A stretch of DNA of 8,884 nucleotides, from assembly GCA_021823875.1 (NCBI GenBank), contig JAKAMD010000128.1:1-8884 (forward strand), given 5' to 3'. Of this stretch, positions 1 to 5,504 are shown piece after piece. The DNA is from Pseudomonadota bacterium (GTDB lineage: Bacteria; Pseudomonadota; Alphaproteobacteria; Rhizobiales; Xanthobacteraceae). Made by a program: the position numbers and the translations under genes. Within the stretch, counting starts at the first letter, position 1. Each line of letters starts with the position of its first letter. Below the pieces are notes generated by a model. It saw only the letters and a list, made by a program, of their open reading frames with translations, was not told the DNA's origin and did no database searches.

Positions 1-159
1 CCCAAGGGCGCGCTTAACACCTATGGGACGGCCGTCCTGATCAACATCATGAACGAAGCTGGCGGTCTGCCCACCCGCAACTTCTCCAGCGGGCGCTTCG
101 AAGGCGCGGCCAAGCCAAAGAATGCCGAGAAATTGGAACGTCACGATGACGGCGAATAG
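1..159 (+). pseudogene. Aldehyde:ferredoxin oxidoreductase (AOR) family fragment, truncated at both ends
   Basis: Frame 1 is open from the window edge to a TAG at 157-159. Its first 38 residues or so carry an AOR-family signature: GTAVLINIMNEAGG, then LPTRNFSSGRFEGAAK. In this family of tungsten or molybdenum pterin enzymes, the stretch G-T-(8-9 residues)-NE.G.LPTRN....FEGA lies near the start of the second domain, roughly 200-260 residues into a protein of about 600. After FEGAAK (97-114) the similarity stops, and the last 14 codons are simply the antisense of the neighbouring MFS gene. More than half of the enzyme, including the cofactor-binding C-terminal domains, is therefore missing, so no activity is expected. 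The 5' part lies outside the window. The family call rests on remembered motifs, not a search. The alternative is an assembly artefact rather than a natural pseudogene. Confidence 0.68.
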
Positions 160-1029
160 CCGGTAAGGCGCGAAATACTCGACCAGGCGGCCGACCACGA
201 TCTGCGCCACCGCCCCGCACATGAACACCGCCGTTGCGAGCGAACCCACGAGCAGCAGCGGCACGTCGGCACCGAGGCGCTCGTCGACGATCTTGGGCAA
301 CGCAATCGAGATCGTATTGAAGGTCAAGCCGCCGGCGAGCGAGATCACCACATAGAGACTGAGGAAGATGACAGCGGCGCGCCGTGGCAACTCCACCTCG
401 GCGACCTTCTGGCGCTTGGCCGTGTGATGCCGATCGTCCGGAACCAGCATGAGAAAGCCGATGCCGGTCGCGATGCACACCAGCGCCGGCACGAAAAAGG
501 CGGCGCGCCAGCCGAGCCAGGACGCGATGGCGGCGGTCACACCGGCGGCCAGTGCGGCGCCGAGATTGCCGCAGACGCCATTGAACGCGACAGTACGGCC
601 CTGCGCCTTGGAGGCTTCCAGCAGCATCGGCATGCCGACCGGGTGATAGATCGCCGCGAACACGCCGACGCCGAACATGGAAACCGACAGCACCACCAGC
701 GTGGACGACATCGCAACGCCGGCGAGCGATAGCCCGGCGCCGAGATAGAAGGCCGCCATCATGTTGCGGCGGCTCCAGCGGTCGGCCAGCCAGCCGGCCG
801 GCAAAGAAAACACGCCGAAAGCGACGAAGGCCGCGGTCGACAGCGCGATCAGCTCCGCATAGGGCCGGTGGTAGACCACCTCCAACCCGATCACGATGGT
901 CGGGTAGATCAGCATCACGAAATGGTCGAGCGCATGCGCCCAGTTGAGGAAGGCGATGGCGCGGCGGCGGGCCGCATCCTCGGGGACCGGGCTGGCGGGG
1001 CTGACAATCTGGCTCATGGACGGACTCAT
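1..1029 (-). CDS. MFS transporter, C-terminally truncated (true homology about 118-1029)
   Basis: The protein reads from ATG 1029 (or ATG 1017) with an N-terminus near MSQIVSPASPVPEDAARRR. It is a typical major facilitator: TM1 follows with FLNWAHALDHF, TM2-3 are joined by a loop GWLADRWSRRN that matches the family's G-x-x-x-D-R-x-x-R-R/K signature, and TM4-9 run through to FAVIVTFQFLGILW. An N-terminal NWAHALDHF-type segment is common in alphaproteobacterial MFS proteins of unknown substrate. After about 304 residues the hydrophobic pattern stops. The frame stays open to base 1, but those codons are antisense to an AOR fragment and encode a polar tail. TM10-12 appear to be missing, so the protein is probably non-functional. 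A TTG at 1062 with GGAGG nine bases upstream is a rival start. The gene diverges from the BcsS-like gene across a dyad-bearing intergenic region. The substrate is unknown. Confidence 0.78.
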   Translation of the reverse strand, partial: MSPSMSQIVSPASPVPEDAARRRAIAFLNWAHALDHFVMLIYPTIVIGLEVVYHRPYAELIALSTAAFVAFGVFSLPAGWLADRWSRRNMMAAFYLGAGLSLAGVAMSSTLVVLSVSMFGVGVFAAIYHPVGMPMLLEASKAQGRTVAFNGVCGNLGAALAAGVTAAIASWLGWRAAFFVPALVCIATGIGFLMLVPDDRHHTAKRQKVAEVELPRRAAVIFLSLYVVISLAGGLTFNTISIALPKIVDERLGADVPLLLVGSLATAVFMCGAVAQIVVGRLVEYFAPYRLFAVIVTFQFLGILWLGRAFEAPAGEVAGGQTASFVHDVDQDGRPIGVKRALG

Positions 1030-1111
1030 ACCGGAACGCGGAGGGTCGCCGCGGGCCGCCAAGTCCTTATACCTCCGGCTCCTCGGGCTGCCTATGACAC
1101 CCGCAATACGT

Positions 1112-1135
1112 CCAGTTGCATCATAATACAACTGG
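1112..1135. promoter_or_regulatory. Dyad-symmetric candidate operator between divergent genes
   Basis: CCAGTTG (1112-1118) and CAACTGG (1129-1135) form a perfect 7-bp inverted repeat around a 10-bp AT-rich centre. Over the full 24 bp, 20 positions obey the symmetry. Spacing and size suit a dimeric MarR, GntR or TetR-type regulator. The repeat lies in the 194-bp gap between the leftward MFS gene and the rightward BcsS-like gene. Weak promoter hexamers share it as a -35 in both directions: TTGCAT (1116-1121), 17 bp, TAATAT (1139-1144) on the + strand; and TTGTAT (1131-1126), 17 bp, TATTGC (1108-1103) on the - strand. The dyad is seen directly; operator function and promoters are inference. No candidate regulator for it is encoded next to it in the window. 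Confidence 0.45.
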
Positions 1136-1223
1136 CGGTAATATTTTGCGGATTGAGGGTGTGTTCCCCCAAAGGCTTTGTCGCATTGGTATCCCAGTGA
1201 TTTCGGGGGGCTGAGGGGCCTCG

Positions 1224-1973
1224 ATGTGGTGCGCGAGGCGGGTCCGCGTGGCGACGTCTGTCGCCGCGATCGTGGTTTCTTGTTGCGTGGGTGTGTTGCC
1301 GCGGCCGGCCTCGGCCGGCGGCGACGACGATGAAGCGCACGCCATCCTGTTTTCCGGTCGCGATTTCTGGCGCAATGGCGGCTTCCTCTATGGCGGCCTC
1401 TTGATCGCCCCCGGCGGCTTCGAGCGTGACGGGGTCATGCTGAAGCTGCTCTATTCCGCCGGCCTCTACCGCTACAACGCCGACAATCTTGGCGGCGCCG
1501 AGGTGGTGGGCGCGGAAGTCCTCGGCGCGGTGATGCCAGGCTGGCGCATCAAGCGCGGGCCGGTCGAGATGAAATTCTTCTTCGGCCCGGAGCTGCAATA
1601 TCACCGGCTGTGGCCGGACGATCCCGCCAACCGGTTGCGTGGACGCGAGATCGGGCTGCGTTTGGCGACCGAGCTGTGGGCCGAGCCGACGTCCACGACC
1701 ATGGTGGCGGCAGATGCGTCGCTCAGCTCGATCGGCAGCAATTATGCCGCGCGCCTCGCCTTCGGCTGGCGCCTGTTCGATCAGTTCTATGGCGGGCCGG
1801 AAAGCCAAGTCTATGGCGGCGACGGCTATGCCCAACTGCGTTTCGGTCTGCACGTCACCAGTCTGAAGACCGAGGGCGACGTCGAATGGTCGGCCGCGGC
1901 CGGCTGGGCGATCGACTGCGATCACCGTTCGAGCCCCTATCTGCGGCTGAACATGATGCGGAAAGTCGACTAG
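1224..1973 (+). CDS. bcsS: Cellulose biosynthesis protein BcsS-like, predicted outer-membrane beta-barrel
   Basis: The 249-residue protein starts with a signal peptide (basic MWCARRVRVATS, a hydrophobic core, likely cleavage after RPASA near residue 31). The rest alternates short aromatic and glycine-rich strands: FSGRDFW, GGFLYGGLL, FFFGPELQYHRL, RLATELW, YAARLAFGWR, YGGDGYAQLRFGLH, WSAAAGWAID and a C-terminal YLRLNMMRKVD. This pattern suits a small outer-membrane beta-barrel. The order, including a GPE-x-Q segment in the middle, a YAQLR-x-G-x-H segment and the W-S-A-A-A-G strand, resembles the BcsS family of rhizobial and related bacteria, which is named from cellulose-synthesis loci but has no defined biochemistry. 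ATG 1224 has GAGGGG six bases upstream. No bcsA, bcsB or bcsZ gene is next to it, so a role in cellulose is not supported by context. It could be another barrel protein of similar build. Confidence 0.62.
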   Translation: MWCARRVRVATSVAAIVVSCCVGVLPRPASAGGDDDEAHAILFSGRDFWRNGGFLYGGLLIAPGGFERDGVMLKLLYSAGLYRYNADNLGGAEVVGAEVLGAVMPGWRIKRGPVEMKFFFGPELQYHRLWPDDPANRLRGREIGLRLATELWAEPTSTTMVAADASLSSIGSNYAARLAFGWRLFDQFYGGPESQVYGGDGYAQLRFGLHVTSLKTEGDVEWSAAAGWAIDCDHRSSPYLRLNMMRKVD

Positions 1974-2015
1974 CCGTCGCATAGATCCGGCCTTCATTCG
2001 GACGCAATTCGAAGA

Positions 2016-2031
2016 GCAGATTTCGATCTGC
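2016..2031 (+). terminator. UUCG-loop hairpin downstream of the BcsS-like gene
   Basis: GCAGAT (2016-2021) and ATCTGC (2026-2031) form a perfect 6-bp stem closed by a TTCG tetraloop, 42 bases after the stop of the BcsS-like gene. UUCG tetraloops are unusually stable and common in terminator hairpins, but no T-run follows, so intrinsic termination is uncertain. The rest of the 143-bp gap (1974-2116) holds no gene. It should contain the promoter of the scs operon, but no convincing -35/-10 pair was found. Confidence 0.35.
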
Positions 2032-2116
2032 GGTACTCCAATCACAAAAACGTCAGTTGTCCCGACGGTGTGACTGGTGCAGAGAGCCGCAAGGCTTCGT
2101 CCGAAAGGCGCGCTTG

Positions 2117-2488
2117 ATGAATCTTGGTCTGGCACTGCGGCGGTTTCGCAGCGGCATGGCGATTGTGATGATGCTCGTCATCGGCGTGGCATCGTTCACC
2201 GTTGTCATGCATCGCGCGGCACTCGCTTCGTCAGTCTATGCCAGCAGCGCGAACGCGTGGTCGAACGCGCCGGCGAGCCCGGCTAAGCCGTGCAACAAGA
2301 TTGTTCCGCCAGGTGTGGTCAACACGTGCCCGCTGTCGAGCTTCAACATTGCCGCCGTGCTCAGCAGCGATGCCGGCTACGCATCTGATGTTCCGATGGC
2401 CGCAACAACTTGGTTGTTGAGCGATTCATCGCTGCCGCTGCAGGTTGCCGGCCTGGGCCTTTATCGACCTCCACGCTTCGGCACCTGA
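2117..2488 (+). CDS. Small exported protein with two cysteines, first gene of the scs operon (family unknown)
   Basis: The 123-residue product begins MNLGLALRRFRSG, followed by a hydrophobic segment at about residues 14-31 and a plausible signal-peptidase site after RAALA (residue 37). It may be secreted or stay anchored by that segment. The mature part has exactly two cysteines, C59 and C71, in PCNKIVPPGVVNTCPLSSF, then a mildly hydrophobic stretch and a C-terminal YRPPRFGT. The YRPPR ending is reminiscent of small proteins found in metal-resistance operons, but I cannot name the family. ATG 2117 is chosen because AAAGG lies about eight bases upstream; a TTG at 2057 in the same frame would place 20 polar residues before the signal peptide and is unlikely. 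The gene precedes scsB and scsC on the same strand, which suggests a periplasmic thiol or copper-related role. In Enterobacteria scsA holds this position, but sequence equivalence is not shown. Confidence 0.7.
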   Translation: MNLGLALRRFRSGMAIVMMLVIGVASFTVVMHRAALASSVYASSANAWSNAPASPAKPCNKIVPPGVVNTCPLSSFNIAAVLSSDAGYASDVPMAATTWLLSDSSLPLQVAGLGLYRPPRFGT

Positions 2489-2693
2489 TCGCGCGACACC
2501 GATCTCCCTTTCCTCCGCGAAAGGCCGAGAGCGGCTGTGCGCCCCTTCGTTCGTCAGCGCGAATGAATCTCCCGCATGTCATCGCTACGCTGTGTCTGCG
2601 CTTGGCGCGGCATATGGGATTAGCCCGCATTCCGCTCCCGTCGAATGCCGCCTGCAGCCGAGGCTGCAGCCCATGAATGCATCAGGAATGACC
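2489..2693 (+). other. 205-bp leader between the small cysteine protein and scsB, with a possible short uORF
   Basis: No established gene lies here. The scsB frame is open upstream as far as 2445, but the residues it would add are polar and proline-rich and would precede the signal peptide, so they are not counted as protein. A second frame offers ATG 2563 to TGA 2676, a 37-codon peptide with C11 and a terminal CSRGC (C31, C35). Its stop overlaps the in-frame scsB ATG at 2673 as ATGA. No clear ribosome binding site precedes ATG 2563, so its expression is doubtful. The hairpin at 2652-2669 falls on the CSRGC codons. Confidence 0.35.
2652..2669 (+). promoter_or_regulatory. Inverted repeat overlapping the scsB ribosome-binding region
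   Basis: CTGCAGCC (2652-2659), GA, GGCTGCAG (2662-2669) is a perfect 8-bp inverted repeat. As RNA it would fold as a stem of about seven pairs with a CGAG loop. The GAGG at 2660-2663 is the best ribosome binding site for a scsB start at ATG 2673 (nine bases away) and would be partly paired in this hairpin, while AGGA at 2684-2687 serving ATG 2694 would stay free. Control of translation is therefore possible but is inferred only from position. It could equally be chance in GC-rich DNA or a DNA-level operator. Confidence 0.35.
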
Positions 2694-4793
2694 ATGCTGA
2701 AACGCCTCACCGTCATCGTCGCGACCGTGCTGGCCCTTGTGACTCAAGCCGGCCCGCTGTCCGCGCAACCCCTGCCGCCGAACGGCAAGCCCGATTTCTC
2801 CGCCAATTTGATCGTCGGCGGCACCGACCCCAGCAACCCGAAAGAGGCCTGGATTGGCATTCATGTCCGGCTCGGTCCAGGCTGGCACACCTATTGGCGT
2901 TCGCCCGGCGACGCCGGCGCCGCACCCGAATTCGACTGGCGCGGCTCGCAGAATGTAACAACCGTCGAAGTCGAATGGCCGGCACCCACCCGCATCACTT
3001 CGGCCGGCATCGACACCTTCGGCTATGACAAAGAGGTGGTGTTTCCGGTGCACGTGCGTTTACGCGATCCGCACACGCCGACCCACCTCTCGCTCAAGCT
3101 CGCGCTCTTCGTCTGCAGCAGCATCTGCACCCGCAGCGATCTCAACTTCGACGCCACCATTGCGCCGGCTGCCCGCTTCGATGGCCCGCTCGCGCTGATC
3201 AATCAATGGCGCACCAAGGTCCCGCATGCGAATGCGCCGGACCTAGCGCTGTCCGCCATCACGCTGGAGGGCAAGCCCTCCTCGCATCTGCGTGTGACGG
3301 TGACGAGCGCGACACCATTGAACACGCCGGATCTGTTCGTCGATGGCGACGACTCCGTTATCGCGGGCCGGCCGCAACGCAGGGCGCATGACGGTCAATC
3401 GACCATCTTCATGCTGCCGCTCAGCGGCACCAATGCCGCGCACCCCGTCAAGCCGCTGCATGTCACTCTGGTGGATGGCAACCGCGCCGTCGAAGCGACC
3501 CTTAATCCGACCCCACCAGTTGCGCTTGCTACCAGAAAAGCTGCAACGCCGGTCACGCCGGCCGCTCATGCGCCGCTCACCCTCTGGTCCATGCTCGCGG
3601 TCGCCCTGCTCGGCGGGCTCATTCTCAACTTCATGCCGTGCGTCTTTCCGGTGCTGTCGCTGAAGATGCTGTCGCTGGTCGGCCAGGCCGCGCGCGACAC
3701 GCGAACGGTCCGCACGCATTTCCTGGCGTCAGCGGCCGGCGTGGTCGCGTCCTTTGTGCTGTTGGCCGCGGCCTTGGCGGCGCTCAAGGCGCTCGGCGCG
3801 CAGATCGGCTGGGGCATTCAATTCCAGCAGCCGATCTTCCTCGTCGTCATGGCGGCCATCCTGGTCGCGCTTTCCGCCAACCTGCTCGATCTCTACGACA
3901 TCCATCTGCCGTCCAACATCGGCGGCATCGTCGGGCAGAGCGCAGGCCACAATTCCATGGCCGCGCATTTCTTCAACGGACTGGTGATGACGCTGCTCGC
4001 CACGCCCTGCTCGGCGCCTTTCGTCGGTACCGCGATCGGCTTCGCCCTCTCGCAGGGTCCGTGGCAGATCTTCGAAATCTTCGCCGCCCTCGGCCTCGGC
4101 ATGGCCTCGCCCTATCTCGTGCTAGCGGCATTGCCGCAGGTGGCGCGCCTCCTCCCCCGCCCCGGGCGCTGGATGCTGACGGTGCGGCGGATCGCGGCCA
4201 TAGCTATGGCAGGCACCGCGCTCTGGTTGCTGACGATCCTCGCCGACATCGCCGGTTTGCGCGCCGCTCTCATTGCCGGCGCGTCGTTCGGGCTGCTGCT
4301 CTGGCTCTTGGCGCTGCGCCGCCAACAGTTCGCCCATACGATTGCCGGCGCACTGATCGCCGGCCTCGCCGGCATTGCCATCTTCATGGCCGACGAACGC
4401 TCACCACCGGCCGCCGCGCATGCCGTCGACGGCATCGCTTGGCAAGCGCTGGCGCCGCAGAAGATCCAGGCAATGGTGAAAAACGGCCACACCGTCTTCG
4501 TCGACATCGGCGCGGCTTGGTGCGTCACCTGCAAGGTCAACGAAGCGAAGATCGACAGCAGCGCCGCCATCCATCGGCGCCTCGCCGAGGAGGTCGTGCC
4601 GATGCGGGCGGATTGGACCCGCCCCGATGAACAAGTCGGCGCCTACCTGCGCTCGTTCCACCGTTACGGCCTGCCGTTCAATGCCGTATTCGGCCCCGGC
4701 GCACCGAACGGCATCGTGCTGCCCGAACTGCTCACGCCCACCGCAGTGCTCGACGCTTTCGATCGCGCTGCCGCCAAAACCGCTTCACACTGA
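2694..4793 (+). CDS. scsB: ScsB/DsbD-type thiol:disulfide interchange transmembrane reductase
   Basis: This 699-residue inner-membrane protein should carry electrons from cytoplasmic thioredoxin to periplasmic partners. A signal peptide (MLKRLTVIVATVLALVTQ, cleavage near LSA) leads a periplasmic N-terminal domain with the ScsB-type pair C141/C145 in FVCSSIC. A membrane domain of about eight helices (about 295-550) holds C316 in NFMPCVFPVL and C439 in ATPCSAPFVG, the DsbD-beta pair. The C-terminal thioredoxin-like domain (about 580-699) has WCVTC (C610, C613) and a likely cis-proline P661 in YGLPF. All three cysteine pairs are intact, so the relay looks functional. The three-module layout separates it from CcdA, which has only the membrane part. 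ATG 2694 has AGGA six bases upstream; ATG 2673, adding seven residues, is nearly as good. It is followed after 17 bp by scsC, its probable partner. Full DsbD of protein-folding or cytochrome-maturation pathways is the alternative, but the CSxxC N-terminal motif and the scsC neighbour favour ScsB. Confidence 0.88.
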   Translation: MLKRLTVIVATVLALVTQAGPLSAQPLPPNGKPDFSANLIVGGTDPSNPKEAWIGIHVRLGPGWHTYWRSPGDAGAAPEFDWRGSQNVTTVEVEWPAPTRITSAGIDTFGYDKEVVFPVHVRLRDPHTPTHLSLKLALFVCSSICTRSDLNFDATIAPAARFDGPLALINQWRTKVPHANAPDLALSAITLEGKPSSHLRVTVTSATPLNTPDLFVDGDDSVIAGRPQRRAHDGQSTIFMLPLSGTNAAHPVKPLHVTLVDGNRAVEATLNPTPPVALATRKAATPVTPAAHAPLTLWSMLAVALLGGLILNFMPCVFPVLSLKMLSLVGQAARDTRTVRTHFLASAAGVVASFVLLAAALAALKALGAQIGWGIQFQQPIFLVVMAAILVALSANLLDLYDIHLPSNIGGIVGQSAGHNSMAAHFFNGLVMTLLATPCSAPFVGTAIGFALSQGPWQIFEIFAALGLGMASPYLVLAALPQVARLLPRPGRWMLTVRRIAAIAMAGTALWLLTILADIAGLRAALIAGASFGLLLWLLALRRQQFAHTIAGALIAGLAGIAIFMADERSPPAAAHAVDGIAWQALAPQKIQAMVKNGHTVFVDIGAAWCVTCKVNEAKIDSSAAIHRRLAEEVVPMRADWTRPDEQVGAYLRSFHRYGLPFNAVFGPGAPNGIVLPELLTPTAVLDAFDRAAAKTASH

Positions 4794-4810
4794 CAAAGGA
4801 CACCACACTC

Positions 4811-5464
4811 ATGATCACCGGAAAACGCATCTCCTTCCTCATCATCCTGCTCACGGTCGCCGCCCTGGCGGCGCTCGTGCTGCCGCTCACCCAAGTCGGC
4901 GCGCAATCGAGCAACAACGACGCGTTGAGCCGCGAGGCCATCCTGCGCGATCCGGCGGCGCCGACCATCGGCAATCTCAAAGGCGACATCACCATCGTCG
5001 AGTGGTTCGACTACCAATGCCCCTACTGCAAGAAGATGAACCCCGATCTTTTGAAAACCATGCGCGAGGATGGCCATATCCGCCTCGTCTTCAAAGATTG
5101 GCCGGTCTTCGGGGCCGTCTCGACTTTCGCCGCCAAGCTCGTGCTGGCCACCAAGTACCAGAACAAATATGAGCAGGCCCATAACGCCCTGATGGCGACC
5201 ACTGGCCGGCTGAACGAGGACATGGTGCGCGACACCTTGACGAAAGCCGGCATCGACCTCGCGCGCGCCGAACGCGATCTGGAGACGCATCGCAAAGACA
5301 TCGACGCGCTGCTGGCGCGCAATGACGAACAGGCGAGTGCCCTCGGCTTTCAGGGCACGCCGGCCCTCATCATCGGCACATACCGCGTCCCCGGCGCGCT
5401 CGATGTGGCCACTCTCAAACTGGCCATCCAGGACGCCCGCAAGGCCCTGAAGCAAAGCAAATGA
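4811..5464 (+). CDS. scsC: ScsC-like DsbA-family periplasmic thiol oxidoreductase
   Basis: The 217-residue protein has a signal peptide or anchor (MITGKRISFLIILLTVAAL, possible cleavage after VGAQ at about 32) and a DsbA/Com1-type thioredoxin fold. The active site is FDYQCPYCKK with C70 and C73; the cis-proline loop is GFQGTPALIIG with T183-P184. The helical insertion (about 100-170) between these parts is typical of DsbA-like proteins. It probably reduces or isomerises disulfides, or protects cysteines, in the periplasm, with ScsB keeping it reduced. Mature sequence before the fold is only about 15-25 residues, so the long N-terminal trimerisation stalk known from Proteus ScsC appears absent. 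AAAGGA (4795-4800) precedes ATG 4811. The gene lies 17 bp after scsB and is the last of the operon; no scsD-like gene follows. A general DsbA-family label would also fit. Confidence 0.85.
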   Translation: MITGKRISFLIILLTVAALAALVLPLTQVGAQSSNNDALSREAILRDPAAPTIGNLKGDITIVEWFDYQCPYCKKMNPDLLKTMREDGHIRLVFKDWPVFGAVSTFAAKLVLATKYQNKYEQAHNALMATTGRLNEDMVRDTLTKAGIDLARAERDLETHRKDIDALLARNDEQASALGFQGTPALIIGTYRVPGALDVATLKLAIQDARKALKQSK

Positions 5465-5471
5465 TCGAGGC

Positions 5472-5501
5472 CGGCGCCGGAAGCATCGACGTCCGGCGCC
5501 G
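5472..5501. terminator. Bidirectional terminator hairpin between convergent operons
   Basis: CGGCGCCGGA (5472-5481) and TCCGGCGCCG (5492-5501) form a perfect 10-bp inverted repeat with a 10-base loop. It fills the 40-bp gap between the scsC stop (5464) and the stop of the oppositely oriented ABC permease (5505), just beyond both. No T-run follows on either strand, so it is a strong hairpin without the classical U-tract; it may still stop transcription or protect 3' ends from both sides. Confidence 0.6.
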
Positions 5502-5504
5502 CGC

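Noticed and set aside
1..117. Continuation of the MFS protein across the left edge
   Set aside because: The - strand frame is open but encodes a polar sequence unlike TM10-12, while the + strand gives a clear AOR motif.
47..478. 143-codon frame on the - strand
   Set aside because: Arg/His-rich shadow of the MFS gene in another frame; no hydrophobic pattern or motif.
2057..2116. TTG start adding a CDWC motif to the small cysteine protein
   Set aside because: The added residues precede the signal peptide and no binding site is seen; ATG 2117 has AAAGG upstream. The CxxC is treated as chance.
1092..2135. 347-codon frame on the - strand
   Set aside because: It is antisense to the BcsS-like gene, which has a signal peptide, binding site and barrel pattern; the antisense product has low-complexity composition typical of GC-rich shadow frames.
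2445..2693. N-terminal extension of ScsB from ATG 2445
   Set aside because: It would overlap the small cysteine-protein gene and put about 80 polar residues ahead of an obvious signal peptide; ATG 2694 or 2673 has a better binding site.
3638..4630. 330-codon frame on the + strand inside scsB
   Set aside because: Arg/Ala/His-rich shadow; scsB in the other frame carries all cysteine motifs.
2694..4793. CcdA-type cytochrome c biogenesis protein
   Set aside because: CcdA has only the membrane domain; this protein also has periplasmic CSSIC and thioredoxin WCVTC modules.
4664..5455. 263-codon frame on the - strand
   Set aside because: Antisense to the 3' end of scsB and to scsC, which is clearly real by its CPYC and cis-Pro motifs.
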